A stretch of DNA of 64,000 nt from Paracoccidioides lutzii Pb01 (Eukaryota; Ascomycota; Eurotiomycetes; Onygenales; Ajellomycetaceae): NCBI RefSeq assembly GCF_000150705.2, contig NW_015440989.1, positions 79,001 to 143,000 of the forward strand. The letters are read 5' to 3'. The notes under the pieces are model-generated. The model did not search any database, was not told the origin of the DNA, and worked only from the letters and a program-made list of their open reading frames with translations. The translations under genes and the position numbers were made by a program. Positions 19,707 to 31,917 of the stretch are shown here, in pieces. Within the stretch, counting starts at the first letter, position 1. Each line of letters opens with the position of its first letter.

Positions 19707-22562
19707 TCCAACTCCTCATCGCCAGCTGATCACTTACGGGAAGTCGTCGCGTGAAAACAAGGACGGAAAAGGACACGGATCGTTGACAAGTTCGCCGCCT
19801 GCGCAGACTCCAGGTCCCTTGCCCCAGGAACCTTCTAAGGACCTGGTTCCATCTTCCCGACATTCGGCAGCACGCAACAAGCAAGCAAATGGGAATAACA
19901 ACCTTCTCCAACACCCAGGCGCACTCCAAACCCCTAAGGTGGCGAAACCAGCTAAATCAACGTCACTACGGCATCAGACACCAAGCTACGAAGAGAATAG
20001 TGTTTATGACATCACTTCGTCTGGAGATGAGCAACAGCATGAAAAGATAGAACCATGGAGAAAACGCAGAAAGATAGAGTCTCCGAAGATTGAATGGATT
20101 TCAAGAGGGTTTGCTGACATTGAAAACCCAAGCCCTAAACGTACGAGACCTGATCACACCCATCACGAATCCCCTGCTAGAAATGTAGCTACAACTGCAG
20201 CGGCCACTGGCCCCGCTGGAAAAACTGAAGTCGAAGTTGTTATTCGGACACCAAAACATTTGAAGAAATACTACAAAGCCACAATCAAGAAAGAGGTAGC
20301 GTTGGAAGGAGATGTGCCTGGTTTCGGTCTGCCTCGCCGCTCCAACAAGCAATTAATGGCCAATTTGCACACAGATCAGAGTTCCCACCCGGCTCTCAAT
20401 CCGTCGTTGTCGCAGACAGCAGGTCAACAAGCTCTGAAGCCTCCCGCAAATACGCTCGTCCGCCCAGCAAAATCGGTAAAGGAGCCGCCACCAAAAATGC
20501 CCTCCTTGAACCTAAGACAAAGACCTGCAACCTCCGCTCGAGTTCACACTGGACCTGAAGATGATACTCTAGAGCAAAACGGATTTACAAATACCACCCC
20601 ATCACGGAGAAGGATTGTAGATGCATTGAGCTTCACCCCCGGTACTATGCCTGGGTCACCAATTAATCTTGGTTGTGCCGACAGATGTTCCCGTTTTGCC
20701 AGTTCTCGGGCGTCCTCCGAGATATCTACTGGGACATCGGAGTATTCACTTATTTCTTCCTCTCAGCTCCCGGCTGCATTACATGAGATGAAGAACGACT
20801 CCCGATCCAATTCTCCCATCCGGTCACAGCATTCCCAGACTAGTGGTCCGAAAAATACATACGCTCGACAAAGGTCGTTCCTTACTGTTGGAAATGTAGC
20901 TGAAGATCCTCTTCTGGAAGCCCTACCCCAACCCCAATTTGCTCGACAGCACCAGGGTGTCCAATGCGTGCCCAATGTTATGGTTTCCAAAAAGGCTCGT
21001 TCTCTCTCATCCCATCCAAAAGACGATGATGGCGGCGACAACACCAACGGGGTGGTGCGAAATATCTATGAACTCCGTCGCGCCGGTGAAAATGCTAGAT
21101 TTGAAGGAATCGTAGACGCGATTTTTGAGGACATCGAAGACCCTACTTCCTCTGCTTCAAGACGGTATAGTGGCCTAATACAGCTTTGTACACAGTTAAT
21201 GGATCACCAATTTGCGCGCCGATTCCTGGCTTATGCCTTGGAGAAAAGACTTGCAAAACGAGCTGGAGACTTGGGTGACACCATTTACATGTACCTTCTT
21301 ACTTGTGCCTATGGGTTAATTTTGGCAACTGGTCCCGTATCATCTGTGGTTCTGCATACCTGCTCTTCTCAGGTGTTCAAAGTTGTTCCCGACATGATAA
21401 CAGACGATTCCGATATCCTTGATATGTCAAAACTGAAGGCGATGAAGACATCCAAAACAATTCAAGGGTCGCTCCGGGACTTCTGTGAACAAATGTGCCA
21501 GAGCAAAATTTGGCCTGATATTAAACCCAAGAAACCCTCTCCTCTGGCCCTGGCCTTGCGATGTATTGAGATGGCCGTGCGTCGCACTCGTGAAAGTGGA
21601 GATGCTATAGACCATATATCGGATGCTGTTTTGTCCAACCTGGTTGAGGTGCTTCTACGGCACTCCATGCTTCTCGAAAACAAAAGCGCCAAATCAGACG
21701 ATTTCTTGATCATCGAGTTGGCATTCTCCATTTTGGAGTCTTATACAGTTGTTCTGAGTTCTCTTAGTCCGAGTCAGGAGAAGATACTAAAGAAACTTAC
21801 TCCCCTTGGATGTTTACTATCCCAACTATCTCACTATTCGGAGCCGTGTTGCAAGCAGATTCAGCTGCTAGAAATCCGGTTAATTTTGAATCTCACGAAT
21901 AACAACCCTTCGCTATGTGAAGACTTTTCGACGGCCGAGTTCATACGAGGATTGATGGCAATTGTGTTGTCCAATTTTGGATTGGTTTCAGAGGACTTTG
22001 GTAACGATAAACGGGATTCTTTCTTAGATGCGGTCATTTTGGCGCTTGGGGCGTTAATAAATCTAACTGAATGGAGCGAAGCCGCAAGACAAATAATTTT
22101 TACAACGCGAAGCAACAATTCGACCACATTCCTCGACCGTTTGCTACAACTATTTAAAGATGGGTGGGAGAAAACGTCAGAGGTAAGATTTATCTGCAGT
22201 CGGTATTACAAGAAACAACAAAATGCAAAAGTAACTAATATCGACATCCCATCTCATCTGTTCAGGCTGATTCTGTCGTCCAGACACACTCTAATGTTGT
22301 ATTTGGTTATATCTCAGTGCTTTTGAGCACAGTCTCCCTCAACGAAGGGGCACGATTGCACCTTCGGAGTTCCCTCCACGGGAGGACTATTGATCGAGTA
22401 CTGGCTACGGTCGATGAGTTTCTACACTACCATCGGAAGGTTGAGGAGCTTCACGATGGGAGAGATGGGAGCCAAGGAGAAAAGGAGTCGTCAGTGTCTG
22501 GGTTCACGTCGAGACTGCAAGCCATTGTGAATCGGATCAGAAATGCGGAGGGGATATGCTGA
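19687..22562 (+). CDS. Wapl/Rad61-like cohesin release factor, 2 exons
   Basis: Wapl-family proteins bind Pds5 and open the cohesin ring to release it from chromatin. Exons are 19687-22182 and 22266-22562, with an 83-nt GT-AG intron (donor GTAAGA, acceptor TTCAG), giving 930 residues. The N-terminal ~450 residues are low-complexity and basic/Ser-Pro rich, with TYGKSSR near residue 16 and nuclear-localisation-like WRKRRKIE and SPKRTRPDH stretches. From about 455 (NIYELRRAGENARFEGIVDA) the sequence has the look of the Wapl helical-repeat domain, rich in leucine helices such as GLIQLCTQLMDHQFARRFLA and ALGALINLTEWSEAAR, continuing across the intron into LLSTVSLNEGARLHL. The assignment rests on my recognition of this domain; another HEAT-type nuclear protein is the main alternative. 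No stop or frameshift is seen. Confidence 0.82.
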
Positions 22563-22890
22563 GGAGAGAAATGAAGCAGATGAAACGAATATTTTGAAGA
22601 TTTTATTTCCCTAGCAACGTAAAGGAGGGATTGATTGCATGTATGATTGACTGTACAGAATTTATGTTTGTTATTCCTCTAGAAGGCTGCAGCATAATTC
22701 CTATATCACTCCTATTACTATATAAAGAGCAGAGCATATGGAGATACATACCTAGATGGAATAGCGAACCTCACTAGGACAGGATGCGGGCCTGGATTGG
22801 CCTGGATATGCTGCTGATGGGTTAGCCCAGAACGAATCTAACCGTTCCACGCGCACTCACTACCTCCCATTAGTGAGTGCGCCCCACTGT
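22563..22890. other. 3' region of the WAPL-like gene and right edge of the gene island
   Basis: It contains the presumed 3' UTR and, at its end, two short hairpins (22820-22843 and 22851-22882). Beyond about 22890 the sequence abruptly becomes AT-rich and CpG-poor. Confidence 0.5.
22851..22882. repeat. Perfect 12-bp inverted repeat (hairpin) at island edge
   Basis: GCGCACTCACTA, an 8-nt spacer, then TAGTGAGTGCGC. Just upstream, GGTTAG (22820-22825) and CTAACC (22838-22843) form a smaller one. It could be a transcription-end structure or the scar of a small element. Confidence 0.7.
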
Positions 22891-22899
22891 AAAGAAAAT

Positions 22900-23599
22900 A
22901 TCACTGTAATGAAAATCTTCTAGGATCACCAATCTTCAAAAATTAATTAATGGTCAACACCATGTCTATCTATAATATAAAGATTATCTATATACTTATT
23001 AGAGCGTATAGAATCTTTGATAAATTAAGATTCATTAATAACATCATCTTATGATTGATTAGCATTAGATTTGAGAACTTTTAATCTTATTCAATTGTAG
23101 AATTCTATTACTTTTTTTTATTGATTTTTCTTTCATATGATGCTTGATCTTGTGATTGATATTCTTGATAGTGAGAACCCTATCTACCAGCATCTGCCTG
23201 TGACTGTTTTTGACAATTCAGTATTTATTCATCAAATAATAAATAGATAACTCATTCTCTCAGTACATATTTAATTCAATCTGTATCAGACTCTTCTTAA
23301 AAGATTTTATTCAATCACTAAGTTAAACTATATATCAGAATACTTTTCATCTTTTGTATAATTTTATCTATTATCTTAATTTAATAACATAGTTTTATGA
23401 TTATATCTTATAATATCAATTACGAAAATATAAAGAGTTAAATCTCAGAGAATAAAATAAAACTAAAGTATTTTTTATTATCATTATTTTAAACAAGCAG
23501 TTTCAAACTATTATCTATATTATATTATCTTAAATATTGAAGAATTACTTGTTATTTTATTAAATAGATTTTATAATTATTAAATTCAACTTTGATGAT
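22900..23599 (-). pseudogene. Fot1/pogo-like transposase remnant, C-terminal part
   Basis: On the minus strand near 23085-23200 the frame reads LVDRVLTIKNINHKIKHH, closely resembling VERVLTIKDVNRKFKHC in the Fot1 transposase at 47344-47586. The rest is full of stops. Its upstream coding part probably continues at 25333-25486 after the S element that split it. Only the C-terminal motif is convincing. Confidence 0.45.
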
Positions 23600-23896
23600 T
23601 GTTACAGCGCAGCTATTTGTATATAAATTAAAGTTAATCTGCTTCACTACATTTTAAAAGTTGATCTGTTCTGATCTCAATCATATTCAGTTACTCATGT
23701 TGATTCAATCTGATTCTTAATCATATCTACTCTGAAAGTTGATCTAATCTGATTTTTAATCACTTCTATATATTCAGTTGCTCATTTATTCTTCATTTTA
23801 ATTCTCAATTTAATATTCTTATTATAGCTGCTTAATTATATAAATGAGTTGAAGCTATTATCTTGTTATCATTCTGACTCTAATTGAGTCATAACA
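23600..23896 (+). repeat. S-element 5' LTR (297 bp)
   Basis: It starts TGTTACAGCGCAGC and ends GAGTCATAACA. Confidence 0.85.
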
Positions 23897-25038
23897 TAAT
23901 ACTAAATTCCTCTTTCTCAAAAAGCTCTGGAAATTAAACAGCAAGTCTATATCTATAAATCTATATTTATGTCTATATTTATATTCATATTTGTATTTGT
24001 ATAAGCTTCTCAGTAGTTGCAATTGTGCTAAGTGCTCAAAACTTTTATCAATTTTTGTCATTTTTATTTTTATTTTAAAAGCTTCTTCTCTTGCTGTCTT
24101 TTATCAGGAATTTAAAAGTGCTATCAATGAGCTTTATCAAAATTAATAGCTCTCAATCTTAATCTCAATTTTGATCTGTTTAAAGCCCTATCTACCAGAT
24201 TTTAATCAAATTTCTGATACTCTATATTGCTAAATTTGAACGTATTCTCTATAATATTAGAGCTCAGGATTAGTCAAATTCTTTAAAGATATCTCAATTC
24301 TGCCAAGGCCTCAGTGTCAATTTACAATCATCTAGCTCAACAATTAAACCTTCTTTATATTTATCAGAAATTTCTGTATATTATCTTGTAATTAGTTTTT
24401 AATTTCTTCTATTTATTCTTGTTATATACTTTTCAACTAATCATGTTAAGCGTCTGAATCACTTGACAGCTCAGCTTGTTCAATAGTCTGATTCATTTTA
24501 ATCACTCAACAGCTCAGCTCACTTTGATAGTCTGACTCACTCCAATCAATTGACAGCTTAGCTTATTTTAATAGCTCAATCTGATCAATTTAATTAGTTT
24601 AATCACTTTAATCACTCTGATCATCATGAATATTTTAATTCTATGAATCTCAATCAGATTCAAATTAATATTTTTGATTTTTCAAATAATTTTTCATCAT
24701 ATACTCTGTCAATTTCACTCTTTTAATAGAAAAAACTCCATCAAGAAGACTATTGCATATGCTGTGAATTTCATAATTATTGAGTTAAAAACTATTATTT
24801 TTATTTATATTCTTTTAAGTTTTATTACTATTAAACTGCTAAAAGAATTTTAGTCTATAGATAAGAATTTAATGATGACTATGATGCTTGTGAGACATGG
24901 AAAAAAAATCTATAAAATCTGATGAATAATAATCAAAGTAGTTAGTCTACTGATAAGCTTGATGAATTTTCATTTTGCTTTTTTTTTGCTTCTAACATAA
25001 CTACTTGACAGCAAGCACTCTTTTAAACTGAAGAGTAA

Positions 25039-25327
25039 TATTACAGTATAGCTGTTTGTATATAAATTAAAATTGATCTGCTTTACTACACTCTCAAGAT
25101 TGATTCATTCTGACTTCAACTATATTTAATTGCTCATATTGATCTAATCTGATCTTCAACTATATTTGCTTCAAAGATTGATCTGATCTGATTTTCAATC
25201 ATCTTTATATATTCAACTGCTTATTCATTCTTTATTCTAATTCTCAGTAATATCACAGCTATATAATTAGATAGATGAATTGAAACTGTTGTTTTATTAT
25301 TATTCTGACTCTAGTTGAGTCATGACA
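25039..25327 (+). repeat. S-element 3' LTR (289 bp)
   Basis: It starts TATTACAG (from TGTTACAG) and ends GAGTCATGACA, followed by the TSD ATGAT. Confidence 0.85.
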
Positions 25328-25332
25328 ATGAT

Positions 25333-25486
25333 AATAGATTTAAAGATTTGATAATAAACACTTTATAAATTAGTTAAAAACTGTCTTTTATCATATTACT
25401 CATATCTATATCAAGTAACTTTATTAATTATTTTTATATGATAATATTTATATTGCTAAAAAGATATATTATTGAAAAAAAACAGT
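25333..25486 (-). pseudogene. Probable upstream piece of the Fot1-like remnant
   Basis: The minus-strand frame gives KLLDIDMSNMIKDSF, reminiscent of the helical region after the DDE core in pogo/Fot1 transposases. It is contiguous with 22900-23599 once the S element is removed. Weak evidence because of heavy mutation. Confidence 0.3.
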
Positions 25487-26226
25487 TATTATAACTCAAT
25501 TAAAGTTTGAATAATAATAAGATAATAGCTTCAATTTACTTCTATAATTTAGATAACTGTAATAAAAATTTTAAACTGAGAAATAAAATATGAAATAAAT
25601 AAATAGTCAAATATATAGAGATAATTAAAAATTAAAATAAATTAATATTAATTTATTTACAAATAACTACACTGTAATATTACTTCTTAAGTTTAAAAAA
25701 GTACTTACTCTTAAGCAACTATATTAAAAGTAAGAAAATAACAAAAAGAAAATTCTTTAAACTTATCAATATACTAATCACTTTAATTATTATTCATTAA
25801 ATACTTATAAATTTTCTTTCATATCTCACTAACATTAAATTTATAATCAAATTTTTCTCTAAAAATTAAAATTTATTTGATAGTTTAATATTATTAATAA
25901 GATTTAAAAGAATATAAATAAAAATAATAGTTTTTAACTCAATAATTATGAAATTTACAATGTAAATAATAGTTATTATTATAATATTTCTCCTGTTAAG
26001 TAGATAAAATTGACAGAGTATATAATGAAAAATTATTTAAAAAATCAATAGTATTAAATTAAATATAATTTAAATTCATAAAATTATAATAATCAGAATA
26101 ATTATGATAAGCAGATTAAGAAGCATATAATATAAATAAATATGAAGAACTAAAAGCTAATTACTAAATAATATATAAAAAATTTTTATAAATAAAAAAA
26201 AATTTAAATACTGAGTTAGATAATTT
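25487..26226 (-). mobile_element. S element in reverse, 3' LTR and 3' internal part
   Basis: The reverse LTR begins TATTATAACTC (25487) and ends near 25676 (CACTGTAATA). Internal sequence then matches the reverse of 34600-34100. Removing Co-A (26227-31917) and the second AATTT makes it collinear with 31923-32328, and removing Gy-B joins that to 39745-40044. This S copy is thus the host of both insertions. The gag-core sequence of the long form is present at about 32100-32300. Confidence 0.7.
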
Positions 26227-26324
26227 TGTCAGGCCTATCCGCCTTCTTATATAATCCGCACCATATATAACTTCTGCATAGCTAGTGATCACTTCATAAT
26301 CAACTAAGCAATCTATCCTTGACA
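26227..26324 (+). repeat. Co-A 5' LTR (98 bp)
   Basis: It starts TGTCAGGCC and ends CCTTGACA; TGTCA/TGACA are inverted repeats. It is very short for an LTR. Confidence 0.93.
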
Positions 26325-26336
26325 GGTTATGAGATC
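26325..26336 (+). other. Co-A primer binding site, half-tRNA(iMet) type
   Basis: GGTTATGAGATC follows the LTR immediately. It is complementary to a CTCATAACC sequence, as found around the CAU anticodon of initiator tRNA. Copia and Ty5 are known to prime from an internally cleaved initiator tRNA half, so this is the expected mechanism. Confidence 0.65.
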
Positions 26337-26639
26337 TGTTTTGCGCAAATAACTGCTAATTCAGAGATTTCTTGCCAAATATAGTGTATATTAATCACTG
26401 CTCACTTCATTCAATATAATATTGTCTTATTTTATGTCAATTGATCAATTTGATGCACTTTTATATTATTATTATTTTTTCTGTGTTCAATTCATTTGCT
26501 TAGTGGGTGAAAGAAAAATCTGCAACTTGCTAATTTTTCAGTGACTGATTGCACAAGAACATGTCAATCTGCTCAATCAAGCTTATAGACAAGAATCTTG
26601 CTGAATAAAATTACTCCATTATAAAGAAGATTAATATGA

Positions 26640-27950
26640 TATGATGGAATATATGATGACTCACTCACAGTCATGATTGAGTCAATCCAGTCAATCTGAT
26701 CAATCTGAAAATGATTAGGGGACTCTGAGCTCACTGATCCCCTCAGAGGCATTTAGAAGTTTCAATATTAGATTCTTCAGAACACTCAATCAGCAAGCTG
26801 AGCTGATTACAGCTCCTATCACAGTGAGGTCACTCCAACTACATCATGTTGAATATGCCAATTCAACTTTTTCACAAGATGAGGTGGAGATGTCTGCAGT
26901 GACTCCTAACTCATCATCAACAACTGACTCTGAAGAATTGCAACTGAGGAGATTGGATCTTGAATGTCAAAAGATTAATTTATAACTTCAAAAAGAGAGA
27001 TGCAAAGAATTGCAGCTTCAACTTCAATTGAAGAGACTCCACACTTAGAATGATAGAGCTGCAATGCCTGCAAATTCACCAGCAGGTCAAATGTCAGCAT
27101 AGGATCTGAACTTGAGGTCCTGAATGCAATATAATCTCTATGACTCAGATAGCTGTGTTGGCAAGGCAATCAGTCAGTTCAAACAGAATACTAAATATGT
27201 TATCAAGCTGAACACTCTGGTCAGATCTTCAAATTACCTCTCCTAGCATGTGAATATGAAGGTCAAGCTAATTGACACTCAATGCTGGGTTATATTGGAG
27301 GACAAGCAAGTTAAAAGCCCTAATGAAGATCTCAAATGAGCTTCTTTTTGAGAGGTCAAAAATCACTAGCTTTACACATTCATTTTGAACGCGTTGGCAG
27401 CCAGCATTAGGCCCTGTTTTAATAAGTATGATGAGGGCAGAATCACTTATTCTCTTTGACATGTGATTGAAAAGGAGTTCTTCATCTTGAGAATACAGCT
27501 CTGCAGGGAAGCAGTCCTGGTGTTTACATTAATGAATGATGTCCAAGTCACTGATGTACATAAATTTTTCAATAAGTTCAATGACATTACTATAAAATTG
27601 GAAATACTCAATATCTTACTGTCAAATGACATGATATTCTATGTGTTCTATTCTGCACTTCTCAATATATGATAAAACTACATGCAAAAGAAAATTGAGG
27701 AGATACAAGAGTTCAAATCAAAGTCTGTCATGTTGAATGTTCATTTAACTATGGAGGAAATACACTCTTGATTGAATCCCCTTAAAGAGGTCAAGAAGTC
27801 TGTCCAGGTGACTAATTCTTCAGCCAATGTAGCTCAGGTCAAAAATATAGCTGCAGGTTTCAATAATAGCAACAACATCCAAAATAATTCAGCCTGTAGA
27901 GACTGACCCAGGGGACACAGAGACTATTAAATGAGTGAATGTTCAAAGTC
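26640..27950 (+). pseudogene. Co-A gag region, degenerate
   Basis: Frame segments include an open piece 27463-27672 (HKFFNKFNDITIKLEIL), typical of Copia gag helices. A Cys/His cluster CLECKHHHGRLC lies near 27968. Stops (TGA, TAG) interrupt it every 20-60 codons. Confidence 0.65.
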
Positions 27951-28139
27951 TGACCTCTCAATCTGCCTGGAATGCAAGCATCATCATGGTAGGCTCTGCT
28001 GAGCAGCCAATTCAGATAGCACTCCTGAAGAATAAAGGATCATCAACACAGCAAGAATAGAGAAATATAACAATAAGAAGAGTAGTGAGGGCAAGAAGAC
28101 CTCATCAACTGCAAATAACAGCTCTGAGACATTTCAAAT

Positions 28140-29560
28140 GATGAATCTAGTGCAGGTCATTGAGATGCCTGCATACTCTGCTGAATTAATCACCAACCCA
28201 CTCATTATATGAGATAGTGAGGCTGGATGTCATATTGTGTGTGATTGATTGTAATTTTTTCAAATAACAGAGATTAGCAGCCCTATGATTCAAATGGTCA
28301 ATAAAGCTATTTTGAAGATTCAAGGAATCAGGATTGCCTCTATCCCAGTCAGAGAAAGATTAATCAAATTTGACTATATCTATTTGATGCCAGGCTTATC
28401 TGCCAACCTCATATCCACTGGTCTATTGAAGTGTCAGGGCTATATTCACCATGATCTGCAGGTAGATGTTGGAAATTACTTTGAAATAATAACACCTACA
28501 GGAAATGACATCTTTTACATGAATTTGAATTCCAATAATATATACATTCTATCTGACATCTTCTCTATGTTCAGGGGTATTATGAATGATCTGGAGCTTG
28601 GATCACTGGCATACTTGGCAGTCCTGAAGCCCAGGGTGATTTCAACAGATTATGATCTGAACACTGCATCACTGAGTCTTTTCAACCACAATGATGTGGA
28701 GCAGCTAATTAACCTGAAGAATTCAGATACTGATATCTTCATTTTGTCCTCATCAACCTGCTCACTCATCATTATGCTGAAGCAGCTATCAATTGATGAG
28801 TGGCACCAGTGATTGAACTATATTGGTGAGAAGAATCTAATTAAAATGTTGCAGGAGCTCTGTTTTGAAATTGTCATCATCAGTTCAAAGAAGCTCTCAT
28901 TCTGCATCATATGTATTAAAGTCAAGCATAAATGTGCAAGTTATAAAAACACTCCCCTACACTGTGCCACTCACAAAGGTCTTAAGATTTGAGTGAACCT
29001 ATTCAGAGGTGGAGAAACACTTGATAATAAAGAAGATACATTATTCTATATGAGTAAGAAGCTCACAATGGTGATCATTGATAATGCCACACAAATGCAG
29101 TGGATCTTTCTATTGAAGTGCCACAATGAGACTCTAAAATATATATGAATCTTTAATTAATTTATGAAGAATCTGCTCAATTGTGATGTTGTGATTATTC
29201 ACTCTGATCACAGTGAGTTGAATTCAAATACAGCAGTCATCTATATGATGAGTGAGGATATTAAATGAGAACCAACCTCATCTCATACTTCACAGCAAGA
29301 TGGTGTGTCTGAACATTCTATTGGTCTGATTATTGAAAAAGCTTGAATATTATTAATAGATTCCTCCACCTCTCCTCAGATATGAGGTGAGATGGTAATT
29401 GCAGTGACTGAAATACTTAATCTTATATCAACATCAGTCAAGCTCTATAATGATGTAGAGGATCTGAATTTGAAGTCAATTATCTCATATGAAGCTTGAC
29501 TCATGGCCCTGTCCTCTGCACACAGAATTCACTGATGAGGGTGCAAGACTTATTTAAAAA
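28140..29560 (+). pseudogene. Co-A protease and integrase region
   Basis: At about 28212 the protease site reads DSEAGCHI (family D-S-G-A). A 175-codon open stretch (28285-28812) covers the protease tail and pre-integrase region (MPGLSANLISTGLL). Integrase core motifs follow, for example an HSDHSELNS-like block near 29200 (family SDxGxEF) and the HTSQQDGVSE block near 29290 (family PxQNGVAER). Confidence 0.75.
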
Positions 29561-30099
29561 TAGTGCTCAAGTCAAATATGAAGATGGTCTCACAATCACA
29601 GGAGCTTATATTTATAGACTATGATGATTTTACTAATTATAGATTAGTTGATACTTCTAACAGTCATCTTTACACATCAAAAGATATGATATTTCAAGAA
29701 GATCTTCATTTGATGAATTCTCTGATCTCATCTGAGCAAGGTGCCAAGAACCTGCTTTCCACTGCTCATGTGGCTGTGATTGTGATCCTCTTCACTCAAC
29801 ACAATTTATCAACAGATGATTTCATGATGAATAAGAAGTCTTTATCTGTTCTCCTAGTATTTCTACACTCTACAAATAATTGATGAATAGACTATGAGAT
29901 TACTATATGAATTTCAACATTTTTGATGTGAAACACTACTGTCCTCTCAGGGTCCACTTTAGAGATAGAGGATTCTTCAATGCTCACTGAGAATATTACT
30001 TCAGTGGGGGAGGCCTCAGTGAGAGATTTCACTGACAATTCAACTGACATCTCTGCAAATTCTGAGATCACTGGCTTGTCAGTTTCAAAGAATCTCACT

Positions 30100-31060
30100 C
30101 AGACTTGAATGTCTGCAGATTGAAAATATTACTTTCATGTCTGCATTAAGAAGATTAACCACCTCAAGCAGATTGGTACATGGTGACTAGTTGAAAGAAC
30201 CTCAGATATGGTGATTCTACATGGCCAATGAGTGTTTGATAAAAAGATTAATAATATGAGTAGAATTGATTGATATAAGATCTGCTGAGTAGTCTGCAGC
30301 AATTATCAAGAAAAGAATGTCAACTATTCAAAGACATTTGCATCAATTGTATCAGCCTCCATCTTCTGAGTACTTATTATAATCTCAGTATCCTGAGGAT
30401 GACACATTCTGCAAATCAACATGATTATGACATTCTTAAATGCTCAGCTTCCCATCAATGAATGTATATATATGCATCAATTCACTGGGTTCCGCGAGGG
30501 ATGTGGTAATCTGGTATATGAATTGATGCAGGGACTATATGATCTGAAGCAAGCAGCACTATTATGATATGAGAAGCTGTGAAAAATGCTATTGAAAACA
30601 GACTTCCATGTCAGTTCTCATGATGCTGATTTTTTCATAAATAATGTCTGCAAGGTCTATATAATCATCTATGTGAATGATGTTCACCTATATAGCCTGA
30701 ATATATTGGATATTGAGTGAACAAAAGCCCAGATCACTGCTAATTATAAGATCAAGAATGTGAGCAATTTGAACTGATATTTGAGTATGAAGATTGATTG
30801 AGATACTGAATCATTATTGCTGTCCCAGCCACTGTTCATAAAGAACCTGCTTAAGGAATTCTCAATGAATGACTACCATCTAACATCTTCTTCTATGGAG
30901 GAGAATGTTGATTTTATGAGTGATAATGAAAAATTGATTGCTTATACAGTAGAATTTACATTATGTTTCTATCAATCAGAGATTGACTCTCTGCAATATC
31001 TTGCTGCCAACACATGCTCTGATATAAGCTTTGCTGCTGACTTTCTAGAGAGATTCAGCT
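30100..31060 (+). pseudogene. Co-A reverse transcriptase
   Basis: The frame includes GLYDLKQAALL (family GLKQSxRxW) with the expected Trp codons reading TGA, and IIYVNDVHLYS at about 30665 in place of a YVDD box. The tail holds LQYLAANTCSDISFAA (family YLxxxTRPDI). An open piece spans 30817-31083. The catalytic Asp-to-Asn change is shared with the fragment at window position 30. Confidence 0.85.
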
Positions 31061-31119
31061 TCTGCTCTATCTCAAAGAATTGAGTGACATTCAAGCAAAT
31101 TCTTAGATATCTATAAGAC

Positions 31120-31680
31120 ACACCTGACATAGGTGTGTTCTATCAAAAAGATGCAGATATAGAATCTGTGGTGTTCACTGATGCTGATTGAGCAGATCAT
31201 GATCTGAGTTCCTACTCCATCACTGAATATGTCATTTATATGGCAGAGGGTCCTGTTGCTTGATGAAGCAGCAAGCAGACAGGCATTTCAAAATCATCTA
31301 CTGAGGTCAAATATATCACATCCTCAGAGACTGCTTATGAGCTTGTCTGCCTCTGGGAATTGCTGGAGGATGCCAGCTTCATGCCGTCTCAGCTCAATAA
31401 TATTGATGATAATGATGATCTGATCAAATCACCAGTCAATAAGCTGGTGTATACAATTTGAGCAGATAATAAATCAGCAATTGAACTGATCAAAAGTGAG
31501 GCTATTCCACACCAATCTAAGCATATAGAGGTTTGCTTCCATACTCTTCAGAATCTCATCCACAAGAATGAGATCTTAATTGATTACATCTCATCCACTG
31601 AGAATGCAGCAGACAGGCTGACCAAGCCACTTGGAGTGACTAGATACACTCTATGATGGCAAATATTAGAAGACATGATA
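31120..31680 (+). pseudogene. Co-A RNase H
   Basis: FTDADXADHDL (X is TGA where family has Trp), SSKQTGISKSSTEVKY (family STAEAEY) and KHIEVCFHTL (family KHIDxRxHxxR) appear in order before the polypurine tract. Confidence 0.8.
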
Positions 31681-31819
31681 AGCAGACAGAAATGATTATA
31701 TGAAGAAAATAACTGATTTTTCAACAATATGAGTTTTCCAGTCAAATTATGCACTGATACCTAGCTACAGGCTATTTTTTGTATATAATCTCACATACAA
31801 TTACATCAGTGAGTGGGGG

Positions 31820-31917
31820 TGTCAGGCCTATCCGCCTTCTTATATAATTCACACTGTATATAACTTTCGCATAGCTAGTGATCGCTTCATAATTAACTAA
31901 GCAATCTATCCTTGATA
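31820..31917 (+). repeat. Co-A 3' LTR (98 bp)
   Basis: It starts TGTCAGGCC after the polypurine tract and ends CCTTGATA (C-to-T of TTGACA), followed by the TSD AATTT. Confidence 0.93.

Larger units (their letters stand above)
23600..25327 (+). mobile_element. S element, short form, complete with TSD ATGAT
   Basis: 1728 bp: LTR 23600-23896, internal region 23897-25038, LTR 25039-25327, flanked by ATGAT at 23595-23599 and 25328-25332. The internal region starts TAATACTAAA, has a TATATC-rich tract, a truncated gag-like frame lacking the core found at 1560-1860, AT-rich repeats and a hydrophobic reading frame, then a mutated polypurine tract. There is no RT, protease or integrase, so it must have been mobilised in trans. 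Confidence 0.88.
26227..31917 (+). mobile_element. Ty1/Copia element Co-A, structurally complete (5691 bp), TSD AATTT
   Basis: Both 98-bp LTRs, primer binding site, gag, protease, integrase, RT, RNase H and a GTGAGTGGGGG polypurine tract are present in Copia order. AATTT flanks it at 26222-26226 and 31918-31922. The two LTRs differ only by transitions as far as I can align them. The coding region is broken by many TGA and TAA stops. It inserted into a reverse S element. Confidence 0.95.

Noticed and set aside
26640..31680. Alternative genetic code (TGA = Trp), as in fungal mitochondria
   Set aside because: TGA often stands where Trp is expected, but homologous positions in another copy are TGG or TAG, TAA stops also occur, and the adjacent genes use TGG for Trp. 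Transition mutation explains it better.
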